From positions 186,001-250,000 of the forward strand of contig NZ_BAABJI010000004.1 of the NCBI RefSeq assembly GCF_039543225.1: DNA of 64,000 nucleotides. Reading direction: 5' to 3'. The stretch is from Mucilaginibacter defluvii (GTDB lineage Bacteria; Bacteroidota; Bacteroidia; Sphingobacteriales; Sphingobacteriaceae). A program made the translations under genes and the position numbers. Positions 43,926-52,627 of the stretch are shown here, piece by piece (the first letter of the stretch is position 1; each line of letters starts with the position of its first letter). The notes beneath the pieces were generated by a model that saw only the letters and a list, made by a program, of their open reading frames with translations, had not been told where the DNA came from and ran no database searches.

Positions 43926-44558
43926 TTATGATTTACGCTGCGGGTTATTCAGATCAAGCTTTTCGATAATACCGCTTACTACTTTCGGCAAATCATTAAT
44001 AGCTTTTTGCGGGTTACGCACCTCGCCTACCCCATAACCACGCCAAACCATTTTACCGGTTTTGCGGTCAATTAGGTCGATGATAACGGTGCCTTCGCGG
44101 TACGGAACACGTTCGGCGAAACCGCCGCCGCCCCAGCCGCCCCAACCCCAGCCGCCACCATAAAACGGACGGTAGCCCCAGCCACCCCATCCGCCCCAGC
44201 CCCAGCCAAAGCCCGGATAACCCCAGCCACCCCAACCACCGCCATAGTAGTTGGTTTTGTAGCCACGGCCGGTCATGGTGGTATAGTTAACCAACAAATC
44301 AGGTTGCGCAGGTTGCTCAACGAGGCCTTTCGCTTTTAACGCTTCAATGGCGGCGTCTTTAATATTGGCATCGGCAATGTCGTTAGCATAAATTTTACGT
44401 GGGTTATTGCTTGGTTTCGGTGCCTCAACAAAAGCGAAACTGCGGTATGCGCTTAAGTTTGTTTTGTTTTTGGCAGCGGTATAATAACGGTAATTGGAGC
44501 AGGCACTCAACCCTGCAAGCAGGAACAGCACCAGCCCTGCATATATTAATTTTCTCAT
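43926..44558 (-). CDS. DUF4136 lipoprotein with Gly/Trp-rich segment
   Basis: 210 residues. Lipobox LSAC at the end of MRKLIYAGLVLFLLAGLSAC. The DUF4136 core is seen in NLSAYRSFAFVEAPK, AAIEALKAKGLVEQPAQPDL and DLIDRKTGKMVWRGYGVGEV, ending with a helical segment. Between residues about 105 and 145 lies a low-complexity block of Gly and Trp (GGWGGWGYPGFGWGWGGWGG and similar), typical of some secreted proteins of the phylum. Membrane-anchored on the periplasmic or outer face. Function of DUF4136 unknown. The gene is convergent with the small secreted protein gene. Confidence 0.85.
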   Translation of the reverse strand: MRKLIYAGLVLFLLAGLSACSNYRYYTAAKNKTNLSAYRSFAFVEAPKPSNNPRKIYANDIADANIKDAAIEALKAKGLVEQPAQPDLLVNYTTMTGRGYKTNYYGGGWGGWGYPGFGWGWGGWGGWGYRPFYGGGWGWGGWGGGGFAERVPYREGTVIIDLIDRKTGKMVWRGYGVGEVRNPQKAINDLPKVVSGIIEKLDLNNPQRKS

Positions 44559-44630
44559 AACCTTATATCTCCCTTTTCTTGTTTAGACCATATACGCTGT
44601 AAATGGTTTAATATATATGTTTAAATATTT

Positions 44631-46280
44631 TTACGACAGATACTTACCCACTATCGGCATACGCCTGCCCATGCCAAATGCTTTTGGCGATACCCTTAAA
44701 ATAGGCGGTGTTTGGTAGCGCTTATGCTCAGCGGTATTAACCAGTTTTATTACCCTGCGCACGGTGGCTTCGTCAAAGCCCATGTGTATAATTTCTGATG
44801 ATGAACGCCGGTTTTCCAGGTACTCTACCAGTATTTTATCCAGCACGTCATACTCCGGCAGCGAGTCAGTATCTTTTTGATCGGGCCTTAACTCTGCCGA
44901 AGGCGGTTTAATAATGGTATTTTCTGGTATAATCTCACGCTCGCGGTTAATGTATCGTGCCAGTTCAAACACCTGTGATTTATAAACATCGCCTATTACC
45001 GAAATACCGCCGCACATATCGCCATACAACGTACCGTAGCCCACAGCAGCCTCGCTTTTGTTGGATGTATTGAGCAATATGTAACCAAACTTGTTGCACA
45101 TAGCCATCAACAGTACGGCACGGCTGCGCGATTGTATGTTCTCCTCGGCAATATTGAACGGCAGGTTTTTAAACTGCGGCGCTAACGCTGTTTCAAAAGC
45201 ATCGGTAACATCCTTTATAGCGATGGTTTCTGATTTACAGCCAAGCGCATTCACCAGGTCTTCCGCATCCTTAAGGGAGTGGTCTGTTGAATATTTGGAG
45301 GGCAATAATACGGCCATCACGTTTTCAGGGCCTAAAGCCTCGGCAGCCAAAGCACATACCACGGCCGAGTCAATACCGCCTGACAGGCCCAAAGTGGCAC
45401 GCGTAAAACCTGATTTATAAAAATAATCGCGTATACCTAATAACAGCCCCTGGTGAATTTGGGCTATATCGCTTTCACGTTCGGCCCTGATACCCTTTTG
45501 ATGTGTAAAGGTGACAGAGGCATCATCGTTCAGGGTGTAATAGGCTATGCTCTCCTCAAAATATGGCATCTCGTCAATGAGGTTACCGGCGTTATCAAAC
45601 ACCATTGATCCGCCATCAAAAATCAACTCAGTTTGCGCGCCCACCTGGTTAACGTAAAACAAAGGCAGGTTATAACGTGCGGCATTATCTTTCAGGATAG
45701 CGATACGTTCTTCATCGTGATTATACGCGAAAGGCGAGGCCGCGATATTGATCATTACTGTAGGCTGCTGCTTAATCAGCGTATCCATCGGGCGGGTAAT
45801 GTATAACGGGTTCTCGATTGTATTCCACAAATCCTCGCAAATGGTTAACGCAATGCGGTGCCCTTTGAAGTCGATACAGTTAAACTCTGTCGACGGTTCA
45901 AAATACCGGTATTCATCAAATACATCGTAGTTAGGTAACAGGGCTTTATCGACACGGTGCTGTACCTTGCCATCGCTAATGAAATAAGCAGAATTATTTA
46001 GATCCTTCCCTTCCGGCTTATCGTTCTCCGTCGGCAGGCCTATAATACACGCTATATCCATACACTCCTGTGCTATTTTTTGAGCGGCATCCTCACAAAG
46101 GCCTATGAACTCCTTAAACTCCAGAAAATCGCGCGCGGGATATCCGCATACGCTTAGCTCGGCAAATACTACCAGATCGGCCCCTTCAGCCCGGGCCTTT
46201 TTCAGGGCATCAATGGCTTTCGCCGTGTTCGATTCAAAGTTACCGATATGATAGTTGAGCTGCGCTAAAGCGATCTTCAT
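44631..46280 (-). CDS. nadE: Glutamine-dependent NAD+ synthetase
   Basis: 549 residues. The N-terminal nitrilase-type glutaminase (about 1-260) supplies ammonia; the C-terminal half uses ATP to amidate nicotinic acid adenine dinucleotide. Glutaminase triad region: VFAELSVCGYP (Glu), VDKALLPNYDVFDE (Lys) and ALTICEDLWN (Cys). The synthetase P-loop is LGLSGGIDSAVVCAL, with LLNTSNKSEAAVGYGTLYGD and KPPSAELRPDQKDTDSLPEY further on. Divergent from gldB; the two starts are 34 bases apart, so the promoters overlap. Confidence 0.96.
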   Translation of the reverse strand: MKIALAQLNYHIGNFESNTAKAIDALKKARAEGADLVVFAELSVCGYPARDFLEFKEFIGLCEDAAQKIAQECMDIACIIGLPTENDKPEGKDLNNSAYFISDGKVQHRVDKALLPNYDVFDEYRYFEPSTEFNCIDFKGHRIALTICEDLWNTIENPLYITRPMDTLIKQQPTVMINIAASPFAYNHDEERIAILKDNAARYNLPLFYVNQVGAQTELIFDGGSMVFDNAGNLIDEMPYFEESIAYYTLNDDASVTFTHQKGIRAERESDIAQIHQGLLLGIRDYFYKSGFTRATLGLSGGIDSAVVCALAAEALGPENVMAVLLPSKYSTDHSLKDAEDLVNALGCKSETIAIKDVTDAFETALAPQFKNLPFNIAEENIQSRSRAVLLMAMCNKFGYILLNTSNKSEAAVGYGTLYGDMCGGISVIGDVYKSQVFELARYINREREIIPENTIIKPPSAELRPDQKDTDSLPEYDVLDKILVEYLENRRSSSEIIHMGFDEATVRRVIKLVNTAEHKRYQTPPILRVSPKAFGMGRRMPIVGKYLS

Positions 46281-46300
46281 AAGAATGTATGGTTATTTTA

Positions 46301-46308
46301 TAAATTTG
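46301..46308 (+). promoter_or_regulatory. -7 promoter box of gldB
   Basis: TAAATTTG matches TAnnTTTG fully and ends 6 bases before the ATG at 46315. It lies within the 34-base gap to nadE and argues that longer upstream frames are not used. Confidence 0.45.
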
Positions 46309-46314
46309 TACAGG

Positions 46315-47355
46315 ATGAGCATGATTTACACCTGTAACAAAGCAAAACAAATTTATTTATTTTTCAGCATCATGCTACTGTTTTGCGCTTGCGGCGACAG
46401 TAAAAAGGTTGACGTAAGCCATATTGATATCAATGTTACCATCAGCCGTTTTGACCGCGACTTTAATGCTATGCGTACAAAACCCATGCCGCAGCAGGCC
46501 GCGCTGCTGCAACAAAAGTATGGCAGCTTTTACAGCGACTATATTGAACGTGTTTTACAAGCCGGTTCTACCGCCGATACCGCATACTTTAGTACACTTA
46601 AACAGGTATTTGCCGGCAAAGCTTATAACGACCTGAAACACGAGGTTGACTCGGTATACCCCAGCCTTGATTTGCGGGAAGCCGAATTAACAGATGCATT
46701 CAGGCGCATTAAGTACTATTACCCCGGGTTTAAGCCGATGAAGGTCTATGCTTATTTTTCGGGCTTTCAGGCGCAAACATCCATCGGAGATGGATATGTA
46801 GCCGTAGGGCTGGATATGTTTTTAGGTGCCAATTCTAAATTTTATCCGGCGCTGGTGCAGCAATATCCGCACTATCTATCGCGCCGGTTTACGCCTGATA
46901 ATATTACCCCGCGTGTTGTGGAAGCTGTTTTGCGAGAGGACATGTTCCCGGAGAACGATGCCGACAAGACCCTGCTGGCCCGCATGATCTACAATGGTAA
47001 AATTATGTATGCTATGGATGAGGTGCTGCCCGATGTGCCCGATAGTACTAAAATTGGTTATACCGGCAAGCAGCTGCAATGGTGCAATACCTTTAAAAGT
47101 GATATCTGGGCTTACTTTTTAAATGAAAACCTGCTGTATAACTCCGATTATCAAAAAATACAGAATTATTTAAATGAGGCGCCCTTCACACCCGGCCTGG
47201 GTGAGCAAAATGAATCGGCGCCCAAACTCGCGGTTTGGACGGGTTGGCAGATTGTAAGGCAATATATGGGCAAACACGCTGATATCACCCTGCAACAGCT
47301 AATGGCTGAACGCGACGCGCAGAAGATACTCAACGATTCAAAATACCGGCCTTAG
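46315..47355 (+). CDS. gldB: Gliding motility lipoprotein GldB
   Basis: 346 residues from ATG 46315 (a second ATG at 46321 is equally possible). The lipobox is LLFCAC. Regions diagnostic of GldB are ISRFDRDF, PGFKPMKVYAYFSGFQAQTS, VGLDMFLGANSKFYPALVQQ, PHYLSRRFTPDNITPRVVEA, KTLLARMIYNGKIMYAMDEV and PFTPGLGEQNESAPKLAVWT. GldB is needed for gliding in Flavobacterium and belongs to the type IX secretion-related proteins; it sits in the periplasm attached to a membrane. gldC, the usual downstream partner, is absent here; the next gene encodes a lipocalin-like lipoprotein. Linkage to nadE is conserved in the phylum. Confidence 0.9.
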   Translation: MSMIYTCNKAKQIYLFFSIMLLFCACGDSKKVDVSHIDINVTISRFDRDFNAMRTKPMPQQAALLQQKYGSFYSDYIERVLQAGSTADTAYFSTLKQVFAGKAYNDLKHEVDSVYPSLDLREAELTDAFRRIKYYYPGFKPMKVYAYFSGFQAQTSIGDGYVAVGLDMFLGANSKFYPALVQQYPHYLSRRFTPDNITPRVVEAVLREDMFPENDADKTLLARMIYNGKIMYAMDEVLPDVPDSTKIGYTGKQLQWCNTFKSDIWAYFLNENLLYNSDYQKIQNYLNEAPFTPGLGEQNESAPKLAVWTGWQIVRQYMGKHADITLQQLMAERDAQKILNDSKYRP

Positions 47356-47371
47356 CTTTACACCGATTTTA

Positions 47372-47379
47372 TATCTTTG
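47372..47379 (+). promoter_or_regulatory. -7 promoter box of the lipocalin-like lipoprotein gene
   Basis: TATCTTTG, full TAnnTTTG match, 20 bases before the ATG at 47400, between gldB and that gene. Suggests it is not dependent on gldB transcription. Confidence 0.45.
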
Positions 47380-47399
47380 CGCTATCTAAATTTTATTAC

Positions 47400-47867
47400 A
47401 TGACGAAATTTTACGCGCCGCTGCTCATCCTTTGCAGCATTCTGTTCTTCTCCTGTAAAAAGGATAACGAAAGAAACATTGACAACACCATCAGCATTGT
47501 TGGTAAATGGAAATTAGTTAAAGACAGCTACAGCCTTTACAACGGTGATAAACTGGAATATAGTGACGATAGTATTGATGAATTAGACCCTGAATATTTG
47601 TATTTGTATGCCGATGGAACAGGCAAAAGTGCAAACACTACAGACACATGGGGCAAATTCAACTATACATTCACCAATAATCAAATAAACTACAGTAATT
47701 ACGTTGCTTACAACGATGGCAATCCGCTACCGGAGATAGAACCTTTTAGCCTGAGCGTAACATCGTTAACGGCAACTAAGCTCGTAATACACGAAGAAGG
47801 CACCGAGGTACATGATAACGTTACTTACCGGTTTGTTATCAATTCGGAATTTACCCGCGAAAAGTGA
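47400..47867 (+). CDS. Lipocalin-like lipoprotein
   Basis: 155 residues. Signal and lipobox MTKFYAPLLILCSILFFSC, then acidic linker and IVGKWKLVKDSYSLYNGDKL, the GxW beginning typical of lipocalin-like domains of Bacteroidota. A run of strands follows, with TWGKFNYTFTNNQINYSNYV and KLVIHEEGTEVHDNVTYRFV at the end. No conserved catalytic residues; such domains bind small hydrophobic ligands or peptides. It follows gldB but has its own promoter and terminator. Confidence 0.78.
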   Translation: MTKFYAPLLILCSILFFSCKKDNERNIDNTISIVGKWKLVKDSYSLYNGDKLEYSDDSIDELDPEYLYLYADGTGKSANTTDTWGKFNYTFTNNQINYSNYVAYNDGNPLPEIEPFSLSVTSLTATKLVIHEEGTEVHDNVTYRFVINSEFTREK

Positions 47868-47874
47868 TTAAACC

Positions 47875-47908
47875 AAAACAGCTGCCTTGGTCAGGCAGCT
47901 GTTTTTTT
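47875..47908. terminator. Bidirectional terminator
   Basis: AAAACAGCTGCCT (47875-47887) and AGGCAGCTGTTTT (47893-47905) form a perfect 13-bp stem around TGGTC with A-run and T-run on the two sides, between the convergent lipocalin-like gene and sugar dehydrogenase gene. Confidence 0.9.
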
Positions 47909-47923
47909 GATATGTACTCAATA

Positions 47924-49063
47924 TTATTTTTTGTTCGGTATCAGCTTTAATAAAGCACCAGGGCCTTCGGTAACAGCGTATATGTAACCATCAGGGCTTT
48001 CAGCAACGTAACGGAAACGGCCTTTATTCTGCAACAGGCGCTGCTCTGATTTATACTCAGTACCGTTAATCGTTACACGGTTAATGTGCATTAAAGCAAG
48101 CGCACCCACCAGGAGGTTGCCTTTCCAACCCGGGTATTTATCGCCGGTGACAATGCTTAAACCACAGGTAGCAATTGAAGGCACCCAATAATGTTTAGGA
48201 TTCTCGATGCCGGGCAACTCTTTATTAGGTGTTAACACGGTGCCATCATAGTTAATGCCGTATGATGTTTTTGGCCATCCATAGTTTTTGCCCTTTTCAA
48301 TCAGGTTAAGCTCGTCACCGCCTTTAGGGCCATGCTCAACTTCCCAGATATGGTTGTTCACTGCATCATAAACCATACCCTGCGGATTACGGTGCCCTAA
48401 CGTCCAGATAGAGCCATGCGCGCCCGGCTGACCCACGAAAGGATTATCCTGCGGTATGCGGCCATCATCAAACAGGCGGTGTATTTTACCATGGTCGTTA
48501 TCAAGCTCCTGCACCTTTGGCTGGGTACCACGCTCGCCGGAGCTTACATACAGGTAACCGTCCTTATCAAATACCACGCGGCTGCCAAAGTGAAAATCAG
48601 CGGAGATATACGGCTTGGCGGTATAAATATCCGTGAGGTCGGTAATGTTATTACCGTTAAGTTTGAAGCGGGCAAGCGCTGTTGTGGCGCCACCTTCAAC
48701 CGGTTTGGCGTAGGTAATATATATCCAGCCGTTCTTTTTATAGTCAGGATGCAGCTTGATGTCCATTAAACCGCCCTGTCCTTTATTAAACACGGCCGGC
48801 ACGCCTTTAAGCTTTTCACCGGTAAATTTATCGTTCTTAAAAACCAGTATCTCACCGGCACGCTCGGTAACCAGCAGGCGGCCATCAGGCAGCCATACCA
48901 TCCCCCACGGGTTACTTAGTTCGCTGTAAATTGTTTTTACGGTAAAGCCGGTACTGTCGGCTACCTTGGGTTCTTCCTTTTCTACATCATTGGCAGGCTT
49001 GGTACTGCATGATAGTAGTATGATTGCCGAGGCAAACAATGCCGGCAAAAAGGCTCTCTTCAT
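47924..49063 (-). CDS. PQQ-type sugar dehydrogenase lipoprotein
   Basis: 379 residues from ATG 49063, which gives the clean signal MKRAFLPALFASAIILLSC with lipobox LLSC; longer frames add non-signal sequence. It is a six-bladed beta-propeller of the soluble glucose/sorbosone dehydrogenase type: ELSNPWGMVWLPDGRLLVTE, FNKGQGGLMDIKLHPDYKKN, HFGSRVVFDKDGYLYVSSGE and IWTLGHRNPQGMVYDAVNNH, and the metal/PQQ region VEHGPKGGDELNLIEKGKNY. It should oxidise aldose sugars in the periplasm, feeding electrons to the respiratory chain, if PQQ is available; no pqq genes are seen here. Outer leaflet or periplasmic location is by lipid anchor. Confidence 0.88.
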   Translation of the reverse strand: MKRAFLPALFASAIILLSCSTKPANDVEKEEPKVADSTGFTVKTIYSELSNPWGMVWLPDGRLLVTERAGEILVFKNDKFTGEKLKGVPAVFNKGQGGLMDIKLHPDYKKNGWIYITYAKPVEGGATTALARFKLNGNNITDLTDIYTAKPYISADFHFGSRVVFDKDGYLYVSSGERGTQPKVQELDNDHGKIHRLFDDGRIPQDNPFVGQPGAHGSIWTLGHRNPQGMVYDAVNNHIWEVEHGPKGGDELNLIEKGKNYGWPKTSYGINYDGTVLTPNKELPGIENPKHYWVPSIATCGLSIVTGDKYPGWKGNLLVGALALMHINRVTINGTEYKSEQRLLQNKGRFRYVAESPDGYIYAVTEGPGALLKLIPNKK

Positions 49064-49335
49064 AATCGATTTTAAAAGGTGATGATTCATGACTATAAAG
49101 CTACTGCATAAATATATACTTAGTATGTACTTTTTTAGCAAAAGCGCACATTGTATCAACCAAATTACCTGCTAAATAACCGCTTTGCTTTTTTAAGCGC
49201 CCGCGGGCATTAACCGCCTGTATTAATATTACTTTACATACCCGCACAGCAAAACATTTTGAATTTAATTGGCTTTATAGTTTCAGTTATTTTTTCATAT
49301 TTGTTATAAATATTTACTTATAAATACAATCCCCT

Positions 49336-51558
49336 ATGGCGTTTAATGTTGATCTGACCAACTGTGACAGAGAACCTATTCACATACCCGGCCAAATTCA
49401 GCCTTATGGTTTTTTGATAGCAGTTGATAACGACAATATTATACGCTATCATAGCGAGAATGTAAGCGACTTAATACCGGGCCTGCCATCGCTTTTATTA
49501 GGTAAGGAATTAAGCGAGGTGGAGTATGCCCTGAGCCCAAACGAGCCGATGGGCTTTATCAGCCAGCTGGTTACCTTCGGCAAAACAACCAAAAGCTTTG
49601 AGCAGATCAATCCTTTTCAGCTGGAGTTAAACGGCAATAGCTATTACATGATCATTCACCAGGCCGACGATTTGTTTGTACTGGAGTTTGAGCCCGCTAA
49701 TTCTGAGGCGACCGCGGATATGCAAAAGATGATCGGGCGTTCGATATCTGAAATGCTGGCCGACAAAAACCTGCAAAACCTGTTGAACAACTCGGCTGAG
49801 CAGGTAAAAAAAGTGATCGGGTATGACCGCGTGATGGTTTACCGCTTTGCTGCCGACGGGCACGGCGTGGTAATAGCCGACGCCAGAAACGAGGAGCTGG
49901 AATCATGGCTGGGTTTGCATTACCCTGCATCAGACATACCCAAACAAGCGCGCGAGCTTTACAAACTCAACCACACCCGTATCATAGCGGATGTAAACAG
50001 CATCCCCTCAAAAATAGTAACCCTTGCTGACGGCGAGCCGCAACCACTCAACCTCACCTGCTCGCAATTGCGTGCCGTATCGCCCATCCATATACAATAC
50101 CTAAAAAACATGGGGGTGGCGTCGAGCTTCAGTATATCATTAATGTACAAAAAAGAGCTTTGGGGGCTGATTGCCTGCCATAGCTATACACCAAGATATA
50201 TTGACTATAAAGCCCGTGAGTCCGCCAAACTAATTGGGCAGATACTATCATCAGCTTTAGAATTCAGGCAGGATGAGGAAAACCAGCAGCTGCAGGACCA
50301 GCTATTTGCAAACGTCGAAAAAATATCCAAGCAGATGCAGCGCAGCAACAGCCTGGAAGATGCACTTACTACCGATGAGGTTAGCATCCTTAACGTTACT
50401 TATGCCGACGGCGCCGTGTTAATTTATGAAGGCAATACCTTTAAATTTGGAAAAGTACCTAACGACGATCAGTTAGCCGGGCTGCTGCAATGGATAAAGA
50501 CTGATGTTACGGACACTTTCTTTTGCACCGATCACCTGTCAAACAAATATGCGCCGGCACTAAAATATAAGGATATAGCGAGCGGCATTATCGTATCGGC
50601 TATATCAAAGGAGATGGGCGAATATATGATATGGTTTAAGCCCGAACAGCTAAAACAGATCACCTGGGCAGGAAATCCCGAAAAGCCGGCAGAGGTGGAC
50701 AACAATGGCATGCTGAACATATCGCCACGCACCTCGTTCGAAGCCTGGGCCGAAACGGTTACGGCACGCTCCGCTGCCTGGAGCAACGAGGAAGTTAAAG
50801 CCGTTATACGCTTAAAGGAAGAGCTCACTTACGCCATCAACCAAAAAGCGAGTGCGATCCGTCAGCTTAACGAGAAGCTTAAACAGGCTTATGAGGAGCT
50901 TGACACCTTTAGCTTCACCATATCGCACGATTTAAAAAACCCGATATCGGTAATCAAAAGCTATGCCCAGTTACTTACCCGTGATGCATCCATCCGCCCA
51001 GAAGCATTACGCGTTATTGACCGTATTGTTGACCGCGCCGACAAGATGAATTACATGATTAATGAGGTGCTGGATTACTCGCGCATCGGCCGTTCAGAGA
51101 TCGACTTTATGGATGTAAAGATAGGGCCAATGGTAAATGACATTATTAAGGACCTATCACTGGTATATGATACCGCACGGCTACAGATTACCATAGGTGA
51201 AACGCCGGTTGTAAAAGGCGACCCGATTATGCTGTTACAGGTTTTTGCCAACCTGTTGAGTAATGCTATTAAATACTCGCAGCGTGCTGATCCGCAACAA
51301 ATAAGCATTGAAGGTAAAATAACTGATACCGGGGTACTTTACCGGATAAAAGATAACGGGCTTGGTATTGATATTAAGCAACTTCCGCGCATATTTGAGC
51401 TATTTAACCGCACGGACAATGTGAAGGACATTGAGGGCAGCGGCGTTGGCCTGGCCATAGTAAAGCGCATTGTTGAAAAGCACCGCGGCAAAATATGGGT
51501 GGATAGCGAGTTGGGCAAGGGTTCAACCTTTTATGTAGAATTCAGCAACCCCGCTTAA
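49336..51558 (+). CDS. bphP: Bacteriophytochrome histidine kinase
   Basis: 740 residues. PAS domain with the chromophore cysteine at C10 (TNCDREPIHIPGQIQPYGFL), GAF domain with the bilin-pocket motif YPASDIPKQARELY and AVSPIHIQYLKNMGVASSFS, then a PHY domain (about 320-505). The kinase module follows: dimerisation helix with the phospho-accepting H531 in FSFTISHDLKNPISVIKSYA, and ATPase motifs LLSNAIKYSQR (N box), DNGLGIDIKQL (G1) and GSGVGLAIVKRIVEKH (G2). It senses red/far-red light through biliverdin and autophosphorylates; no response regulator is adjacent. Its stop shares TTAA with the convergent heme oxygenase gene. Note that N-terminal cysteines of this type also bind biliverdin in proteobacterial phytochromes. 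Confidence 0.94.
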   Translation: MAFNVDLTNCDREPIHIPGQIQPYGFLIAVDNDNIIRYHSENVSDLIPGLPSLLLGKELSEVEYALSPNEPMGFISQLVTFGKTTKSFEQINPFQLELNGNSYYMIIHQADDLFVLEFEPANSEATADMQKMIGRSISEMLADKNLQNLLNNSAEQVKKVIGYDRVMVYRFAADGHGVVIADARNEELESWLGLHYPASDIPKQARELYKLNHTRIIADVNSIPSKIVTLADGEPQPLNLTCSQLRAVSPIHIQYLKNMGVASSFSISLMYKKELWGLIACHSYTPRYIDYKARESAKLIGQILSSALEFRQDEENQQLQDQLFANVEKISKQMQRSNSLEDALTTDEVSILNVTYADGAVLIYEGNTFKFGKVPNDDQLAGLLQWIKTDVTDTFFCTDHLSNKYAPALKYKDIASGIIVSAISKEMGEYMIWFKPEQLKQITWAGNPEKPAEVDNNGMLNISPRTSFEAWAETVTARSAAWSNEEVKAVIRLKEELTYAINQKASAIRQLNEKLKQAYEELDTFSFTISHDLKNPISVIKSYAQLLTRDASIRPEALRVIDRIVDRADKMNYMINEVLDYSRIGRSEIDFMDVKIGPMVNDIIKDLSLVYDTARLQITIGETPVVKGDPIMLLQVFANLLSNAIKYSQRADPQQISIEGKITDTGVLYRIKDNGLGIDIKQLPRIFELFNRTDNVKDIEGSGVGLAIVKRIVEKHRGKIWVDSELGKGSTFYVEFSNPA

Positions 51559-52121
51559 TTGCAGCGTGCAATCCAGTCGGCAAAGTGCCTGAATGTACTG
51601 TTGGCCGATTCGGTCACAACCTCCTGCTCCGCTTCGGTTTGCGCCTGGTTGTTCATTTTTTCTTTAAAAGCGTTCCACATGTTCATGGTATCATCGCCAT
51701 AACTGTTGAAAAACGAAAGGGCGTTACCGTGTGACGGATCGAGCTTTTGCACAATCATTTTACTGATAATTTTACCGCCAAGGGTTGAACCCTCAATTAC
51801 GTACAGCGCACCCAAGGCCTGCAAGTGGTTGGTTAATACCGGCAGGCTGTCGCCATCGGCCACGACAGGCACATTCTCGTTAAGCGCTTCCAAATCTTCG
51901 GCTATAGCTGAGGTTTTACGGCGCTGATGGTAATCATCTATTAAAGTGGTATCAATAGCGGCATCAATATGTTTTTCAAGCCCGCCAAAATAGCCGTAAA
52001 ACATTTTTAATAATGAGGCGTAATCATCCTTATTACTTATCGCCTTTATACGGCCAATTAGGGCTACTTCTGTTTGGTGGTGATATGTTTTGGTTTCGTC
52101 TTTCAGTTTTTCAGATAGCAT
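51555..52121 (-). CDS. bphO: Heme oxygenase (biliverdin-producing, BphO type)
   Basis: 188 residues. Opens the heme ring to biliverdin, iron and CO. The N-terminus MLSEKLKDETKTYHHQTEVA carries the proximal heme ligand H14 (TYHHQTE) and the distal helix contains YVIEGSTLGGKIISKMIVQK with the Gly-rich flexible segment of the family. Location next to the bacteriophytochrome, which needs biliverdin as chromophore, supports a role in chromophore supply. The genes are convergent with overlapping stop codons, unlike the co-directional bphO-bphP operons known from other bacteria. Iron acquisition is an alternative use. Confidence 0.87.
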   Translation of the reverse strand: MLSEKLKDETKTYHHQTEVALIGRIKAISNKDDYASLLKMFYGYFGGLEKHIDAAIDTTLIDDYHQRRKTSAIAEDLEALNENVPVVADGDSLPVLTNHLQALGALYVIEGSTLGGKIISKMIVQKLDPSHGNALSFFNSYGDDTMNMWNAFKEKMNNQAQTEAEQEVVTESANSTFRHFADWIARCN

Positions 52122-52171
52122 ATTTTCTTTTTGGGGGATATATCTTTAATAACAACTTCAAAAGCAAAAGT

Positions 52172-52627
52172 TTATTTCAACAGGCCCGAAAATACTAAAA
52201 CCTGCAATGTGATGTTAGCATAAACACCGGCCAACACATCATCCATCATTACGCCCAGGCCGCCTTTTAGCGCTTCCATGCGACGCACGCCAAGTGGTTT
52301 TACCATGTCAAAAAAGCGAAACAGTATCAGCCCGGCAACAAGCAGTTTAATATTATTGACGGGCACAAACAGCATGGTTATCCACATACCCGCAACCTCG
52401 TCAATAACTACACGGTAGCTGTCCTTACCCCAAAATGGTTCCACCTTGTTACCGGTGTATATACCAATAAGCAGTATAGCCAAACCAATCAGTACGTTGG
52501 GTAAAGGCATCAACACTGCCGGAACCTGCCATAGAAAATAAAGCACAACGCAGGTAAAAATGGAGGCATACGTGCCGCCACCTTTTATGTAACCAATGCC
52601 GAATAGAGACGCGATCAGTTTATTCAT
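52172..52627 (-). CDS. pgpA: Phosphatidylglycerophosphatase A
   Basis: 151 residues, three or four membrane helices. Dephosphorylates phosphatidylglycerol phosphate in phospholipid synthesis. The signature VVIDEVAGMWITMLFVPVNN and the later FRFFDMVKPLGVRRMEALKG and GLGVMMDDVLAGVYAN, with acidic metal-binding residues, are characteristic of the PgpA family. It overlaps the terC stop codon by one base (52627), so the two are probably one operon. Confidence 0.95.
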   Translation of the reverse strand: MNKLIASLFGIGYIKGGGTYASIFTCVVLYFLWQVPAVLMPLPNVLIGLAILLIGIYTGNKVEPFWGKDSYRVVIDEVAGMWITMLFVPVNNIKLLVAGLILFRFFDMVKPLGVRRMEALKGGLGVMMDDVLAGVYANITLQVLVFSGLLK

